The notes: a model not told the origin generated them from the letters alone. A stretch of DNA of 12,030 bases from Bacteroidales bacterium (GCA_004553485.1 SFLG01000051.1:1-12030); one strand, 5' to 3'. Shown: positions 1 to 7,584, counted from the first letter of the stretch. Made by a program: numbers and translations.

Positions 1-10
1 GGGCGCGCGG

Positions 11-1171
11 CTATTTGCGGCGGCGTACCGAGCGTGATACCGACGGCTGCGATTTTGCTTTTTGCTGCTTGACCTTCGGTGACGACTTTTTGGACGAGCG
101 GCGGGTTGATCGGCGGGCCGACTTGCTCTCGGCTTCCTCAGCGGCCTGCTCGAGGGCGGCGTCGGTGGCAGCGTCGCCGGTGGAGACGCTCTCGTCGGAC
201 GAGGCTTTGGACGCTTTTTTGCCGTCCTTGCCTTCCTTGGCTGTGATAACGTCCTCGCGGTCAGGTACCCACAGCTTCTTGTCGAAGTTGGTGAGGCGGT
301 TCTGGATCGAGTCCTGAGCGCGGGCCAGGTCGTCGGGGTCGGGGTAAAGCTGCATCATCGACTTGTTGCGCAGGTTGCGTGTCTTGTAGATGTCGCCCTC
401 GTACATGGTCATGCGGAAGTAGTCGTCGTAGGTGCACGTGGGCAGGTTGTTGTCGTCGCTGGTGAAGATGGTCTGGTTGGCCAGCCAGGGGCGCAGGTCG
501 TCGTATTTGATCCAGAACATGGGGTACTTGACGGCCTCGCCGCCGAAGTCGCCCGAGCGGTGGAGGACGGGGCAGATGGCCTCGACGATGGTTTTCATGC
601 GGTTGGTGCGCGTGTCAAACTCCCAGCGCTCGATGACGTAGTACGAGAGCACCTCGTTGGTGGGCACGTCGGCCTCCTCGATGGTGTAGCGGGGATTGCG
701 CTCGGTGCTGCCCTTGGCGGGAGAGTGGAGGATATGGAAGCGGTCGAGCAGGTCACCCACTTTGAGACGGTACTGGTCGGTGAAGACCTCGCGTCCGTCG
801 AGATACTCGTATGCGGGCAGCTGGTTGTTGGCCAGCAGGCGCATGATGATGCGGAAGAGGTTCTCCTGGCCGTCTACCACCTCCTCAGGGAAGTAGAGGG
901 CGGCGTTTTTGTCTTTGTCCAGGTCGAGGTGGCGGTAGATGACGCGCATCCACTGACGGTCGGCATCGGTAATCGACTTGCCGTCGGCTTCGTAATGAGC
1001 CTGCATGCGGTCGGTGACCTTTGGACCGGTGGCCTGGGCTTCCTTGCGGTTGCGCTCCGAGGCGCCTTTGCGCGAGAGGGTGGCAGTGCTCTGCTGCTGC
1101 GCCATCAGTGTGGCGGCGCCCATCAGTACTACTGCGGCGGCCGCGGCTATGCGTTTGAGATTGAGTGTCAT
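11..1171 (-). CDS. porN: Type IX secretion ring protein PorN/GldN
   Basis: This is a 386-residue periplasmic protein of the T9SS. In the family, PorN binds the lipoprotein PorK, and the two form a large ring under the outer membrane that connects the PorLM motor to the translocon. Visible features are a signal peptide (LKR, then an Ala/Val-rich core, probable cleavage after LMA near residue 24), the family core up to about residue 310 (for example YYVIERWEFD, PMFWIKYDDLRPW and YEGDIYKTRNLRN), and a low-complexity tail. The tail runs first Lys/Ser/Glu/Ala-rich, then strongly basic over about the last 37 residues, ending SVRRRK. Family assignment rests on the core sequence and on its position as last gene after porK, porL and porM. 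The ATG start gives a complete signal peptide and sits beside a 12-bp tandem repeat. Only 10 bases of the window follow the stop, so no terminator can be seen. Confidence 0.93.
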   Translation of the reverse strand: MTLNLKRIAAAAAVVLMGAATLMAQQQSTATLSRKGASERNRKEAQATGPKVTDRMQAHYEADGKSITDADRQWMRVIYRHLDLDKDKNAALYFPEEVVDGQENLFRIIMRLLANNQLPAYEYLDGREVFTDQYRLKVGDLLDRFHILHSPAKGSTERNPRYTIEEADVPTNEVLSYYVIERWEFDTRTNRMKTIVEAICPVLHRSGDFGGEAVKYPMFWIKYDDLRPWLANQTIFTSDDNNLPTCTYDDYFRMTMYEGDIYKTRNLRNKSMMQLYPDPDDLARAQDSIQNRLTNFDKKLWVPDREDVITAKEGKDGKKASKASSDESVSTGDAATDAALEQAAEEAESKSARRSTRRSSKKSSPKVKQQKAKSQPSVSRSVRRRK

Positions 1172-1194
1172 ATATGTTGACGTATATGTTGACG
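1171..1194 (-). repeat. 12-bp tandem duplication at the porN start
   Basis: Two exact copies of a 12-bp unit (CGTCAACATATA on the coding strand) lie head to tail. The second copy ends on the A of the porN ATG. The duplication therefore covers the ribosome-loading region of porN in the 51-bp porM-porN gap. No Shine-Dalgarno-like sequence is present, and the unit supplies an A/T-rich stretch before the start instead. Confidence 0.85.
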
Positions 1195-1222
1195 TGTGTA
1201 AATGCTTGTGTGAGTGCGTGTC

Positions 1223-2788
1223 TTATCCGATAATAACCTCCATCGGCGAGAGCTCGCGGGTTATACCGTCGGGGCCGACGGCCTTGATGCGCGAGATAAA
1301 GAAGCGCTTGCCTCGTTTGAGGCGCTTGAGGGCCTCCTTCTGTCGCGACGAGAAGTTCGCTCCGGCGCTGACCTCGGGCATGGCGTCGCCCATCGAGTCG
1401 AAGATGATGGTCTCGAAGCTTGTCACCTTGAATTTGGTGTCGAGCAGGCCGTCGTCGATGGCTGCCTCAAGGCCCGGGGCAGCCAGCAGCAACGCTTTGT
1501 TGAAGGGCTTGCCGCCCTTGTAGTGGTCGATGTTGCCCTTGCTGTCGCGGAAGGCGATGTAGGCGGTGGGGTCGGGGAGCTTGCGCACGCGGAAGGACGT
1601 GCTGCCCACGTTGGTCTGGCGGCCGTCGATGGTGGCTGTGACGGTCACCACGGCCTCCTTGCCCACGCCCTGAGGACGGGCAATCCAGCGGTCGCCGCTG
1701 CGGACGAGCGTGCCGTTGGTCATTGTGGCGTTTACCGACGACATCGGCACACCGGGCACCGAGATGCCGATGGGATTTTCGATGCCGGCGTAGAGCACGT
1801 TCATCATTGTGGCGCTGACGGTGGCCATGGGCTCGATGACGGTGTAGTCGCTCTGGAAGGGCAGCTTGGTGATTGAGCCGTCGGCCTGCTTAAGCTCGAG
1901 CAGACCTTTGTACGAGAAGCTGCCCGCGGCACCGGCGCCGGCCGTGTAGAGGCCGCGCTCGTTGTCGAGGAGGCGTCCGTTGACGTAGATGTCGGGACGG
2001 GCCGTGGTGTCGACGGCGGCGAGGACAATCTGTGCCTGGTACTGGCCGCCGCGCATGACGAGGCGCGACTGGGGGATGACGAAGGCGTTGAGCTCGTTGA
2101 CGCGCACATCGCCGGCGTCGACATTGCTGAGCAGGGTGTTAAGCACCTCGCCCTCGGCATAGAGCACGTCGTTCTGCAGCTTGGACAGCAGGGTGACGGC
2201 GGCTATGGCGGGCTGCTGGTCGAATTTGGCGTCCTCCCACTTGGAGGGGGTAAGCTGTCCGGCCCGCAGGATGGGGTCGGTGCTCAGAGCGGCCTCGATG
2301 GAGGCTTTTTTCTTGGGGTCGTCGGTGAACGAGGTGACGTATTTGCGGTATTCGTCGACGCGCTTGCGCAGATATTCGCCGCGGCGGTTGGCCGGGTTGA
2401 GCATCACCACAGCGGCGGCCTCGAGGTCGTCGCGGGCGATGAGGTTGTCGGGGTTGCCTTCGGGTCCGTCGGCCTTCTGTACGATGGCCAGCTTGAGTGA
2501 GTCGATGAGGCCGTATAGGCTGTTGGTCTGCTGACGCACCTCGGTGGCACGGTCAAACCACACCTGGCCTTTGCCGGGGTTCTCCTTGGCGAAGGCGGCC
2601 AGACGGTTGTAGATGGCGTCGTTACGGCCCGACACGTTGGTGTTGGAGCGGTTGAGGCCCTGGTGCACCTGGGTAAAGCCGTCGAGCACGTCGCTTGACA
2701 CGTTGAGCGCCAGCATCGCTGTCAGAACGATGTACATCAGATTGATCATCTTCTGACGGGCCGACAATCGTGTTATATTTTCTGCCAT
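1223..2788 (-). CDS. porM: Type IX secretion motor protein PorM/GldM
   Basis: This 521-residue protein is anchored in the inner membrane by one N-terminal helix (about residues 14-31), with the rest forming a long periplasmic shaft. In the family a GldM/PorM dimer sits inside a GldL/PorL ring. Proton flow is thought to turn it and pass energy to the PorKN ring. The N-terminus carries the family signature RQKMINLMYIVLTAMLALNV, including the arginine just before the helix (R11). Conserved-looking periplasmic stretches include NPANRRGEYLRKR and the later VIEPMATVSATMMNVLYAGIE. The length matches the usual 510-525 residues of the family. The ATG is followed directly by the signature, so the start is secure. 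porL ends 112 bp upstream, across a gap containing a hairpin, and porN starts 51 bp downstream. Confidence 0.95.
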   Translation of the reverse strand: MAENITRLSARQKMINLMYIVLTAMLALNVSSDVLDGFTQVHQGLNRSNTNVSGRNDAIYNRLAAFAKENPGKGQVWFDRATEVRQQTNSLYGLIDSLKLAIVQKADGPEGNPDNLIARDDLEAAAVVMLNPANRRGEYLRKRVDEYRKYVTSFTDDPKKKASIEAALSTDPILRAGQLTPSKWEDAKFDQQPAIAAVTLLSKLQNDVLYAEGEVLNTLLSNVDAGDVRVNELNAFVIPQSRLVMRGGQYQAQIVLAAVDTTARPDIYVNGRLLDNERGLYTAGAGAAGSFSYKGLLELKQADGSITKLPFQSDYTVIEPMATVSATMMNVLYAGIENPIGISVPGVPMSSVNATMTNGTLVRSGDRWIARPQGVGKEAVVTVTATIDGRQTNVGSTSFRVRKLPDPTAYIAFRDSKGNIDHYKGGKPFNKALLLAAPGLEAAIDDGLLDTKFKVTSFETIIFDSMGDAMPEVSAGANFSSRQKEALKRLKRGKRFFISRIKAVGPDGITRELSPMEVIIG

Positions 2789-2872
2789 TGGTTGCGGTTA
2801 ATTCAGTAGTTGTTGAGGAGAGGGAGATGAGAAAGATGTGTGATGATTGGAAAGAGAGAGGGGAGAGGGGGT

Positions 2873-2889
2873 GGCGGCTCGGAGCCGCC
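2873..2889 (-). promoter_or_regulatory. GC hairpin in the porL-porM gap
   Basis: A 7-bp perfect inverted repeat (GGCGGCT and AGCCGCC, 3-nt loop) begins 11 bp after the porL stop. On the coding strand it is followed by a long C/T-rich tract (about 2814-2872), not a run of T. It is therefore not a classical intrinsic terminator. It could act as an mRNA 3'-end stabiliser, a processing site or a partial terminator between porL and porM. Confidence 0.5.
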
Positions 2890-2900
2890 TGTCCGTGCCG

Positions 2901-3929
2901 TCAGGCCTCGGGGGTCGAGGGCGCCTGGGCGCCGGTCTGTGCCGGGGGAACGTTGGCGCCGGACATTCCGCCGGCCATGCCGCCCATCATGGGGTTGAGG
3001 GTCATGGCGTGTATCATGCGCTCGTATACGGTGTTGAGCTGCTGCATGTAGCGGGCCATCTTTTCGGTCTCCTCGCAGTAGCGGGTCGATTGCTCGGCGC
3101 TCTTCTCGTACATGTCGCGGATGTCCTTGATGCCGCGGTTGACGCGGTCGATGGCGTCGAGCTGCGACGAGATGCTCTTGAGCTGGATTTCGTATATAGT
3201 GTTGAGGCCCTGGATGTTGCGGTTGAGGCTCTCCATCTGGTCGACGTATCCTGTTGACGAGCGGCTGATGTTCTCCGAGTTTTCGGTGATGGCGCGGTAG
3301 CTGTCGAGCAGAGTGTCGCTGACCTTGTTGAGGGCGGTGGTGCTCTCGTGCAGATGGCGCATCTCCTCGGTCATGGCGTTTAGCTGCTCGAGGTAGTTGT
3401 CGGTGGCTTCGGCCACGTTCTCGGCGGGAGCGTGTGCTGCTGCCGCGGCTATCACCTGTGCGGGCTCGAGTGTGGCGGAAGCCGCTGTGCCGCCGTGTGC
3501 CGGGGTGTCGTGTGCCGGGGTGCCGTGGACCGTGCCGCCTCCGGCGTATCCGCCGGTTGAGACGGTGCCGCCCTGGATTATCGAGATGTTGCCGCCGCCT
3601 GACAGGACATCGGCGGGGGTGAGGCCGGCGGCCTCGAGGCGGTCGCCCTCGGCAAGGGCCTCCTTGCGGGTCAGCTCGGGGAAGACGCGCTCCCACTCGT
3701 ACTCGCGGGGAGGACGGTCAAAGGCGGTGAGCACGAACATCAGCACCTCGGTGCCCATGCCGACCGACAGCAGCGTGTTGCCGCCGGGAAGGTGCAGGAT
3801 TTTGAAGAGGGCGCCCCAGATGACGATTGCGGCGCCTATTGAGTAGGCAAAGTTGAAGAAGCGCTGCCCTTTTTCGCTGGATATGAAGGCGCCGATGCCG
3901 CGGCGCATTTTTTTCACTTTCTGGTTCAT
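2901..3929 (-). CDS. porL: Type IX secretion motor protein PorL/GldL
   Basis: This 342-residue inner-membrane protein is the ring partner of PorM in the T9SS/gliding motor. Two membrane helices are visible at about residues 24-45 and 52-70. Charged residues in or at their ends (K43, H46 and E61) are the kind of protonatable groups the motor is thought to use. After the helices comes a short cytoplasmic segment (PPREYEWERVFPELTRKEAL). A flexible Gly/Ala/Thr/Pro-rich linker follows (about 110-170), including a TPAH repeat. Next is a long predicted helical, coiled-coil region (about 175-315) with many Glu, Asn and Ser heptad-like positions. The tail is Met/Gly-rich (MMGGMAGGMSG) and then Pro/Ala-rich. 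The ATG start places the first helix as expected. porK ends 127 bp upstream. Confidence 0.94.
   Translation of the reverse strand: MNQKVKKMRRGIGAFISSEKGQRFFNFAYSIGAAIVIWGALFKILHLPGGNTLLSVGMGTEVLMFVLTAFDRPPREYEWERVFPELTRKEALAEGDRLEAAGLTPADVLSGGGNISIIQGGTVSTGGYAGGGTVHGTPAHDTPAHGGTAASATLEPAQVIAAAAAHAPAENVAEATDNYLEQLNAMTEEMRHLHESTTALNKVSDTLLDSYRAITENSENISRSSTGYVDQMESLNRNIQGLNTIYEIQLKSISSQLDAIDRVNRGIKDIRDMYEKSAEQSTRYCEETEKMARYMQQLNTVYERMIHAMTLNPMMGGMAGGMSGANVPPAQTGAQAPSTPEA
3495..3524 (-). repeat. 15-bp in-frame tandem duplication in porL
   Basis: Two 15-bp units differing at one position lie side by side and encode GTPAH then DTPAH in the flexible linker of PorL. The unit length is a multiple of three, so gain or loss of a unit would change linker length without a frameshift. 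Confidence 0.7.
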
Positions 3930-4056
3930 TGCTGAAAGCTTGGTTGTTCGGTGGGGAAGGGGTGTGGAAATGGATGAATGGACTGGGAGGTGAGGGCTTT
4001 CGGTGCCCGCTCAGCGTATGTTTGCTTTTAAACGATAAATTCAGAAATTCATACTC

Positions 4057-5517
4057 TTAGCGGCGCTTGCCTGGGGCTTTGGTGCCTTTGGCAAATCCTA
4101 TCTGGGTGCGCACGCAGCGGAAGCCGATGTAAGAGCGCTGCTCGTTCTGGTACTCCCACATGCGCAGGTCGGAGCGGATGTTGTGGGCGACGTCTTTCCA
4201 CGAGCCGCCGCGGATGATTTTGCGCTTCATCTTGTACGGGTCCTCGACGGCGGCGTCGTAGCGGTACTGCGGGTTAAGGTCGTTCTGCAGCTTGCCCACG
4301 CTCTCGGTGAAGGCGGTGGAGGTCCATTCGCTGACGTTGCCGGCCATGTCGTACAGGCCGAAGTCGTTAGGCGCGTATGTGCCCACCTGGCTGGTTATCA
4401 CCTGGCCGTCCTTGGAGTAGTTGCCCTCCTGCGGCTTGAAGTTGGCATAGAAACAGCCCTTGTCGTCGCTCATGGTGAGGTCGCCGTCCCAGGGGTACAT
4501 GTTCTCGTTGACGCCGGCGCGGGCGGCGTACTCCCACTCGGCCTCGGTGGGGAGGCGGTAGGGCTCGACGTAGATGCCCTCGCGGCCGAGGCTGCGGCGC
4601 AGGTAGTCGGTGCGCCAGTTGGCAAAGGCGTTGGCCTGCTCCCAGCTTACGCCAACGACGGGGTATTCGCTGTAGCCGCCGTGGCTGAAGTACATGCGCA
4701 CGTAGGGCTCGTTGTACGAGTTCTCAAAGTCGTTGACCCATGCCGTGGTGTCGGGGTAGACGTTGACGATGTAGGTGTTGAGGAAGTCGTAGTCGCCGGT
4801 GAGGCCGCGGGTGATGGTCTCGCGGCGGATATGGCCCTCGTCGTCGATGTAGGCGGTGTCCTTGCTGATGACGGGGAGGTCGGTGGGCACGGGCAGGTCG
4901 GTGTTGTACTGGCGACGGGTGGGGTCGAGACGGTGCTTGCGCTGGGCTGCCGCGGTGTGGTTGAAGATTTCGTAGCGGTAGTTCAGCTGTGTGCCGTCAA
5001 GCTCGCGTGCGCCGGTGATGGGGTTGGTGCGGTAGACGCTCTCGATGGCACGGGCCTCGTCCTCGTTGGGGTTGCGCCAGGGTATGGCCTTGTTCCAGTT
5101 GAGGTGGGGCTTGACGGGGTTGCCGTCGCGGTCTTCCTCAATCTTGAACTCCTCGTTGCCGCCGTACGCCGGGTCGGCGAGGCGCTCGCGGATGATTGAG
5201 TCGCGCACCCAGAATACAAACTGCTTGTATTTTGAGTTTGTGACCTCGGTCTCGTCCATCCAGAAGCCGTCGACGCTCATTCCGCGGGCGTCGGCCTGCA
5301 GGTTCCAGGCCGAGTCGGCGTTCTGGGGGCCTACCTGCATCGAGCCGCGGTTGATGAGCACCATGCCGTAGGGGGTGGGCTCGGCCCAGCTGGTGCCGCC
5401 TACTCCGGTTACTTCGCCGCCGGCGCTGCCGCGCGAGCCCGAGGCACACGAGGTTGCACCAAAGGCCACGAGGGCTGCCGCGCCGAGGCTGAGCAATATG
5501 TTGTTGTTGATTTTCAT
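4057..5517 (-). CDS. porK: Type IX secretion lipoprotein PorK/GldK
   Basis: This is a 486-residue outer-membrane lipoprotein that forms the periplasmic PorKN ring of the T9SS. The chosen ATG gives a typical lipoprotein signal (MKINNN, hydrophobic core, then GATSC with the lipidated Cys at residue 24). The frame could be extended upstream to a GTG overlapping the porP stop, but that would bury the signal peptide behind 25 residues. The mature part is a formylglycine-generating-enzyme/sulfatase-modifying fold: GMVLINRGSMQVG near residue 51, DGFWMDETEVTNSKY near 83, RLPTEAEWEYAARAG at 321-335, GLYDMAGNVSEW ending at 398, RGGSW at 436-440 and GFRCVR at 465-470. In GldK this fold is structural, not enzymatic. 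An insert of about 100 residues (about 185-290) is normal for the family. porP lies 71 bp upstream, and the gap holds a run of nine C on the coding strand. Confidence 0.95.
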   Translation of the reverse strand: MKINNNILLSLGAAALVAFGATSCASGSRGSAGGEVTGVGGTSWAEPTPYGMVLINRGSMQVGPQNADSAWNLQADARGMSVDGFWMDETEVTNSKYKQFVFWVRDSIIRERLADPAYGGNEEFKIEEDRDGNPVKPHLNWNKAIPWRNPNEDEARAIESVYRTNPITGARELDGTQLNYRYEIFNHTAAAQRKHRLDPTRRQYNTDLPVPTDLPVISKDTAYIDDEGHIRRETITRGLTGDYDFLNTYIVNVYPDTTAWVNDFENSYNEPYVRMYFSHGGYSEYPVVGVSWEQANAFANWRTDYLRRSLGREGIYVEPYRLPTEAEWEYAARAGVNENMYPWDGDLTMSDDKGCFYANFKPQEGNYSKDGQVITSQVGTYAPNDFGLYDMAGNVSEWTSTAFTESVGKLQNDLNPQYRYDAAVEDPYKMKRKIIRGGSWKDVAHNIRSDLRMWEYQNEQRSYIGFRCVRTQIGFAKGTKAPGKRR

Positions 5518-5588
5518 ACTATGATTGGTTGAGTTTTCGCGTGGGGGGGGGAATGTGTTTATGACAGGTTGTGAACCGGCAGAAGCGG

Positions 5589-6623
5589 TCACATTATGCG
5601 TATTGCCTTGTGGCGGTGGGTGTTTTTGTCGCTCAGGTCGAGCTTGAGGCGGTATCCGGCAAAGACCTCGTGGCTGCCGGTCGAGGCCTTGGAGATGGCC
5701 CCGGTGGGATAGTCGTAGGCATAGCCCACGTAGAAGTTCTTGAGCTCGGCGGCGATGGTGGCGGTGATGGCGTCGTTCCAGCGGTATCCTACGCCGAAGC
5801 TGAGGAATTTGTTGTATCGCAGACGCCCCGTTATTTCGGCCGAGGTGAAGGTGAAATCGGTCTTCACCAGCACGGAGGGCAATATTTCAAATAACGTATT
5901 TTTTATGGGAATATTGCCTCCGGCCATGAAATAGAGGGTGCGGCCGGCGTGAAACTCGAAGTTGTTGGTGTCGCTGCCCGAGGCTCCGCCGTCGCCGGTG
6001 TCCGAGTTGAGGGTGACGGTGGGGCTTGTGAGGTGTAGGCCCGAGATGCCGGCCCACCAATGGCGGTGGACGTACCAGACGCCGGCGCCGATGTCGAAGG
6101 CTGTGCCGTGCAGGTCCTGCTTGGGCACGGCGTCGTCGGTGCCTTCGTGGTAGTCGTCATCGTCGGGGAGTATGGTCTCCGACCCTTTGAAGGTCTGGTC
6201 GTAGATGCCGGGCTGGATGGCGAAGGTAAACTCGCCGCCCCACTTCTTGAGCTTGAAGCCGAGCTGGGCGTTGATGCTGAGGGTGCTGAAGAGGCCGATG
6301 CTCTCCTGGTACATCACCAGGCCGGTGCCCCAGCGCTTGTTGAGGAATTTGAAGGGCATGTCGCCCGTCAGGACAAAGTCGCGGGGCGCGTTGTCGATGC
6401 CCAGCCACTGCAGGCGCGCGCCGCCGCGGATGTTGATGAAGTCGGTGCGGCCGATGGCGGCGGGGTTGTAGAACGACGGCACCTCGTAGTACTGCGAAAA
6501 CTGGGGGTCGGTTTGCGCCGTGGCTTTTGCGGGCAGGCACAGCGCCGCCACGGCGATGGCCAGGGCGGAGAGCAGACTTGTCAGCAGACGTCCGGTGATG
6601 TTATTTGAGCGTTGAGGTTGCAA
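5589..6623 (-). CDS. porP: Type IX secretion outer-membrane protein PorP/SprF
   Basis: This 344-residue predicted outer-membrane beta-barrel belongs to the PorP/SprF family, which associates with the T9SS PorK-N ring and in gliding species with cell-surface adhesin export. It has a signal peptide ending near ATAQ (about residue 37) followed by the family hallmark DPQFSQYYEVPSFYNPAAIG. Alternating amphipathic strands then continue to a barrel-like C-terminus (HEVFAGYRLKLDL). The only plausible start is TTG: there is no ATG or GTG in frame before the hallmark, and an in-frame TAA lies eight codons upstream of the TTG. The sequence before the TTG is A-rich, as is common in Bacteroidetes. porT ends 94 bp upstream and porK follows. 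Confidence 0.93.
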   Translation of the reverse strand: MQPQRSNNITGRLLTSLLSALAIAVAALCLPAKATAQTDPQFSQYYEVPSFYNPAAIGRTDFINIRGGARLQWLGIDNAPRDFVLTGDMPFKFLNKRWGTGLVMYQESIGLFSTLSINAQLGFKLKKWGGEFTFAIQPGIYDQTFKGSETILPDDDDYHEGTDDAVPKQDLHGTAFDIGAGVWYVHRHWWAGISGLHLTSPTVTLNSDTGDGGASGSDTNNFEFHAGRTLYFMAGGNIPIKNTLFEILPSVLVKTDFTFTSAEITGRLRYNKFLSFGVGYRWNDAITATIAAELKNFYVGYAYDYPTGAISKASTGSHEVFAGYRLKLDLSDKNTHRHKAIRIM

Positions 6624-6717
6624 TTTAAATGTGGTTTTGTTGGCTTATATGCCTCGGCGTGTGATGGTTATGGCCTTGCGGAGCGGCGGTAGGCACCGCT
6701 GTCGGGCGGTCGGCCGG

Positions 6718-7494
6718 TCATTCGAAGTAGAAGGTGAGGACAATCATTTTGGATGTGGCCTTTTTGAGGCTGTTCGTGAACTTGAGGCGCTCGGGGTCGT
6801 CCTCAAGGTCGGGGCGGTTACGCTGCAACACGTCGGTGAGGCCGAAGCAGAACTTCACTTCGGGGATGAACTTGAAGTAGGGCAGATATGTGTCCAGACC
6901 GAAGCCGATGGTCCAGAACATGTCGACGTTCTTGAAGCGGATGAGGTCGTTGCGCTTTTTCGAGACGTCGAAGGCGGGCATGATGCCGGTGGTGAGGTAC
7001 GGGCGAACGTTACGCAGGCGCAAGGCGCTGAATTTGAGGTCGACAGGGAGCACGACGTAGGCTGTCTTGATGCTCTGGCGCTCTTCGGCGCCGCTGTTGA
7101 CGTCGACCATGTGTATGCCGCGTGTGCCGAAGTACATGCCGGGGTTGAAGCGCAGGTTGAAGTGGTTGTTGAGGCGCAGGTCGACAAGGCCGTTGACGCA
7201 GAAGCCGGGGTCCCAGCTGGGCTGCTCCATAAACCACGATTGGCCGTCGTCGGTGATGTAGCCGTTGTTGGCCAGCGACACGTCCATCAGCTGCATACCC
7301 ACCGAAAAGCCCAGGTGCCAGCGCTTTAGGTCGGCGTAGGGGCGGTTGAGCAGCTTGTCGTTGAAGCTGCGTGCCTGTGCGCCGGGGACGCCCATGCCGA
7401 GCACCGCCGCCAGCACGACAAGGCACAGGGCGGCGCGGCGCCGGGTGGCCAGGGCGCGCACATTATATAATATGTTGTGGAAAATCGCTTTCAT
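6718..7494 (-). CDS. porT: Type IX secretion protein PorT/SprT
   Basis: This 258-residue protein belongs to the PorT/SprT family, which is required for T9SS secretion. It is membrane-associated, probably an outer-membrane barrel facing the periplasm. The N-terminus is a rather long signal peptide (about 20 residues with several Arg, then LCLVVLAAVLGMG, cleavage near AQA). The mature protein opens with the family pattern KLLNRPYADLKRWHLGFSVG. It continues with barrel-like strands (NLRFNPGMYFGTRG, AYVVLPVDLKFSALR, RPYLTTGIMPAFDVS, PEVKFCFGLTDVL) and ends in an aromatic residue motif (VLTFYFE) typical of outer-membrane barrels. In Porphyromonas gingivalis porT lies away from porPKLMN, whereas here it heads the cluster. 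A promoter-like sequence lies just upstream. Confidence 0.9.
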   Translation of the reverse strand: MKAIFHNILYNVRALATRRRAALCLVVLAAVLGMGVPGAQARSFNDKLLNRPYADLKRWHLGFSVGMQLMDVSLANNGYITDDGQSWFMEQPSWDPGFCVNGLVDLRLNNHFNLRFNPGMYFGTRGIHMVDVNSGAEERQSIKTAYVVLPVDLKFSALRLRNVRPYLTTGIMPAFDVSKKRNDLIRFKNVDMFWTIGFGLDTYLPYFKFIPEVKFCFGLTDVLQRNRPDLEDDPERLKFTNSLKKATSKMIVLTFYFE

Positions 7495-7521
7495 ATCATA
7501 CTACTAACGCATACCATATCG

Positions 7522-7550
7522 CAAATATTGTATGGACGCCGACGGCCAAA
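7522..7550 (-). promoter_or_regulatory. Candidate promoter of the porT-porN cluster
   Basis: On the minus strand TTTG (7550-7547) is followed after 17 bp by AATATTTG (7529-7522). The second box matches the Bacteroidetes -7 consensus TAnnTTTG at all but the first base. Transcription would start near 7516, about 20 nt before the porT ATG. The upstream box lies inside the T-tract of the preceding terminator. No comparably good promoter was seen in the gaps inside the cluster. Confidence 0.5.
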
Positions 7551-7584
7551 AAAAATGCTGCGCCGGAGTGCGGCACAGCATTTT
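7548..7584 (-). terminator. Intrinsic terminator of the OmpA-family gene
   Basis: A 14-bp stem with one G.T pair (7552-7565 with 7571-7584) and a 5-nt loop runs into eight T on the minus strand. It starts 49 bp after the stop of the OmpA-family gene. It should separate that gene from the T9SS cluster. Confidence 0.88.

Noticed and set aside
2803..3696. 297-residue minus-strand frame overlapping porL
   Set aside because: It is out of frame with porL and is an Arg/His/Pro-rich artefact of GC-rich codons.
4183..5199. 338-residue plus-strand open frame opposite porK
   Set aside because: It is a shadow of porK, low in complexity and lacking any signal or domain.
5518..5592. Upstream GTG start for porK overlapping the porP stop
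   Set aside because: It would place 25 extra residues ahead of a well-formed lipoprotein signal peptide.
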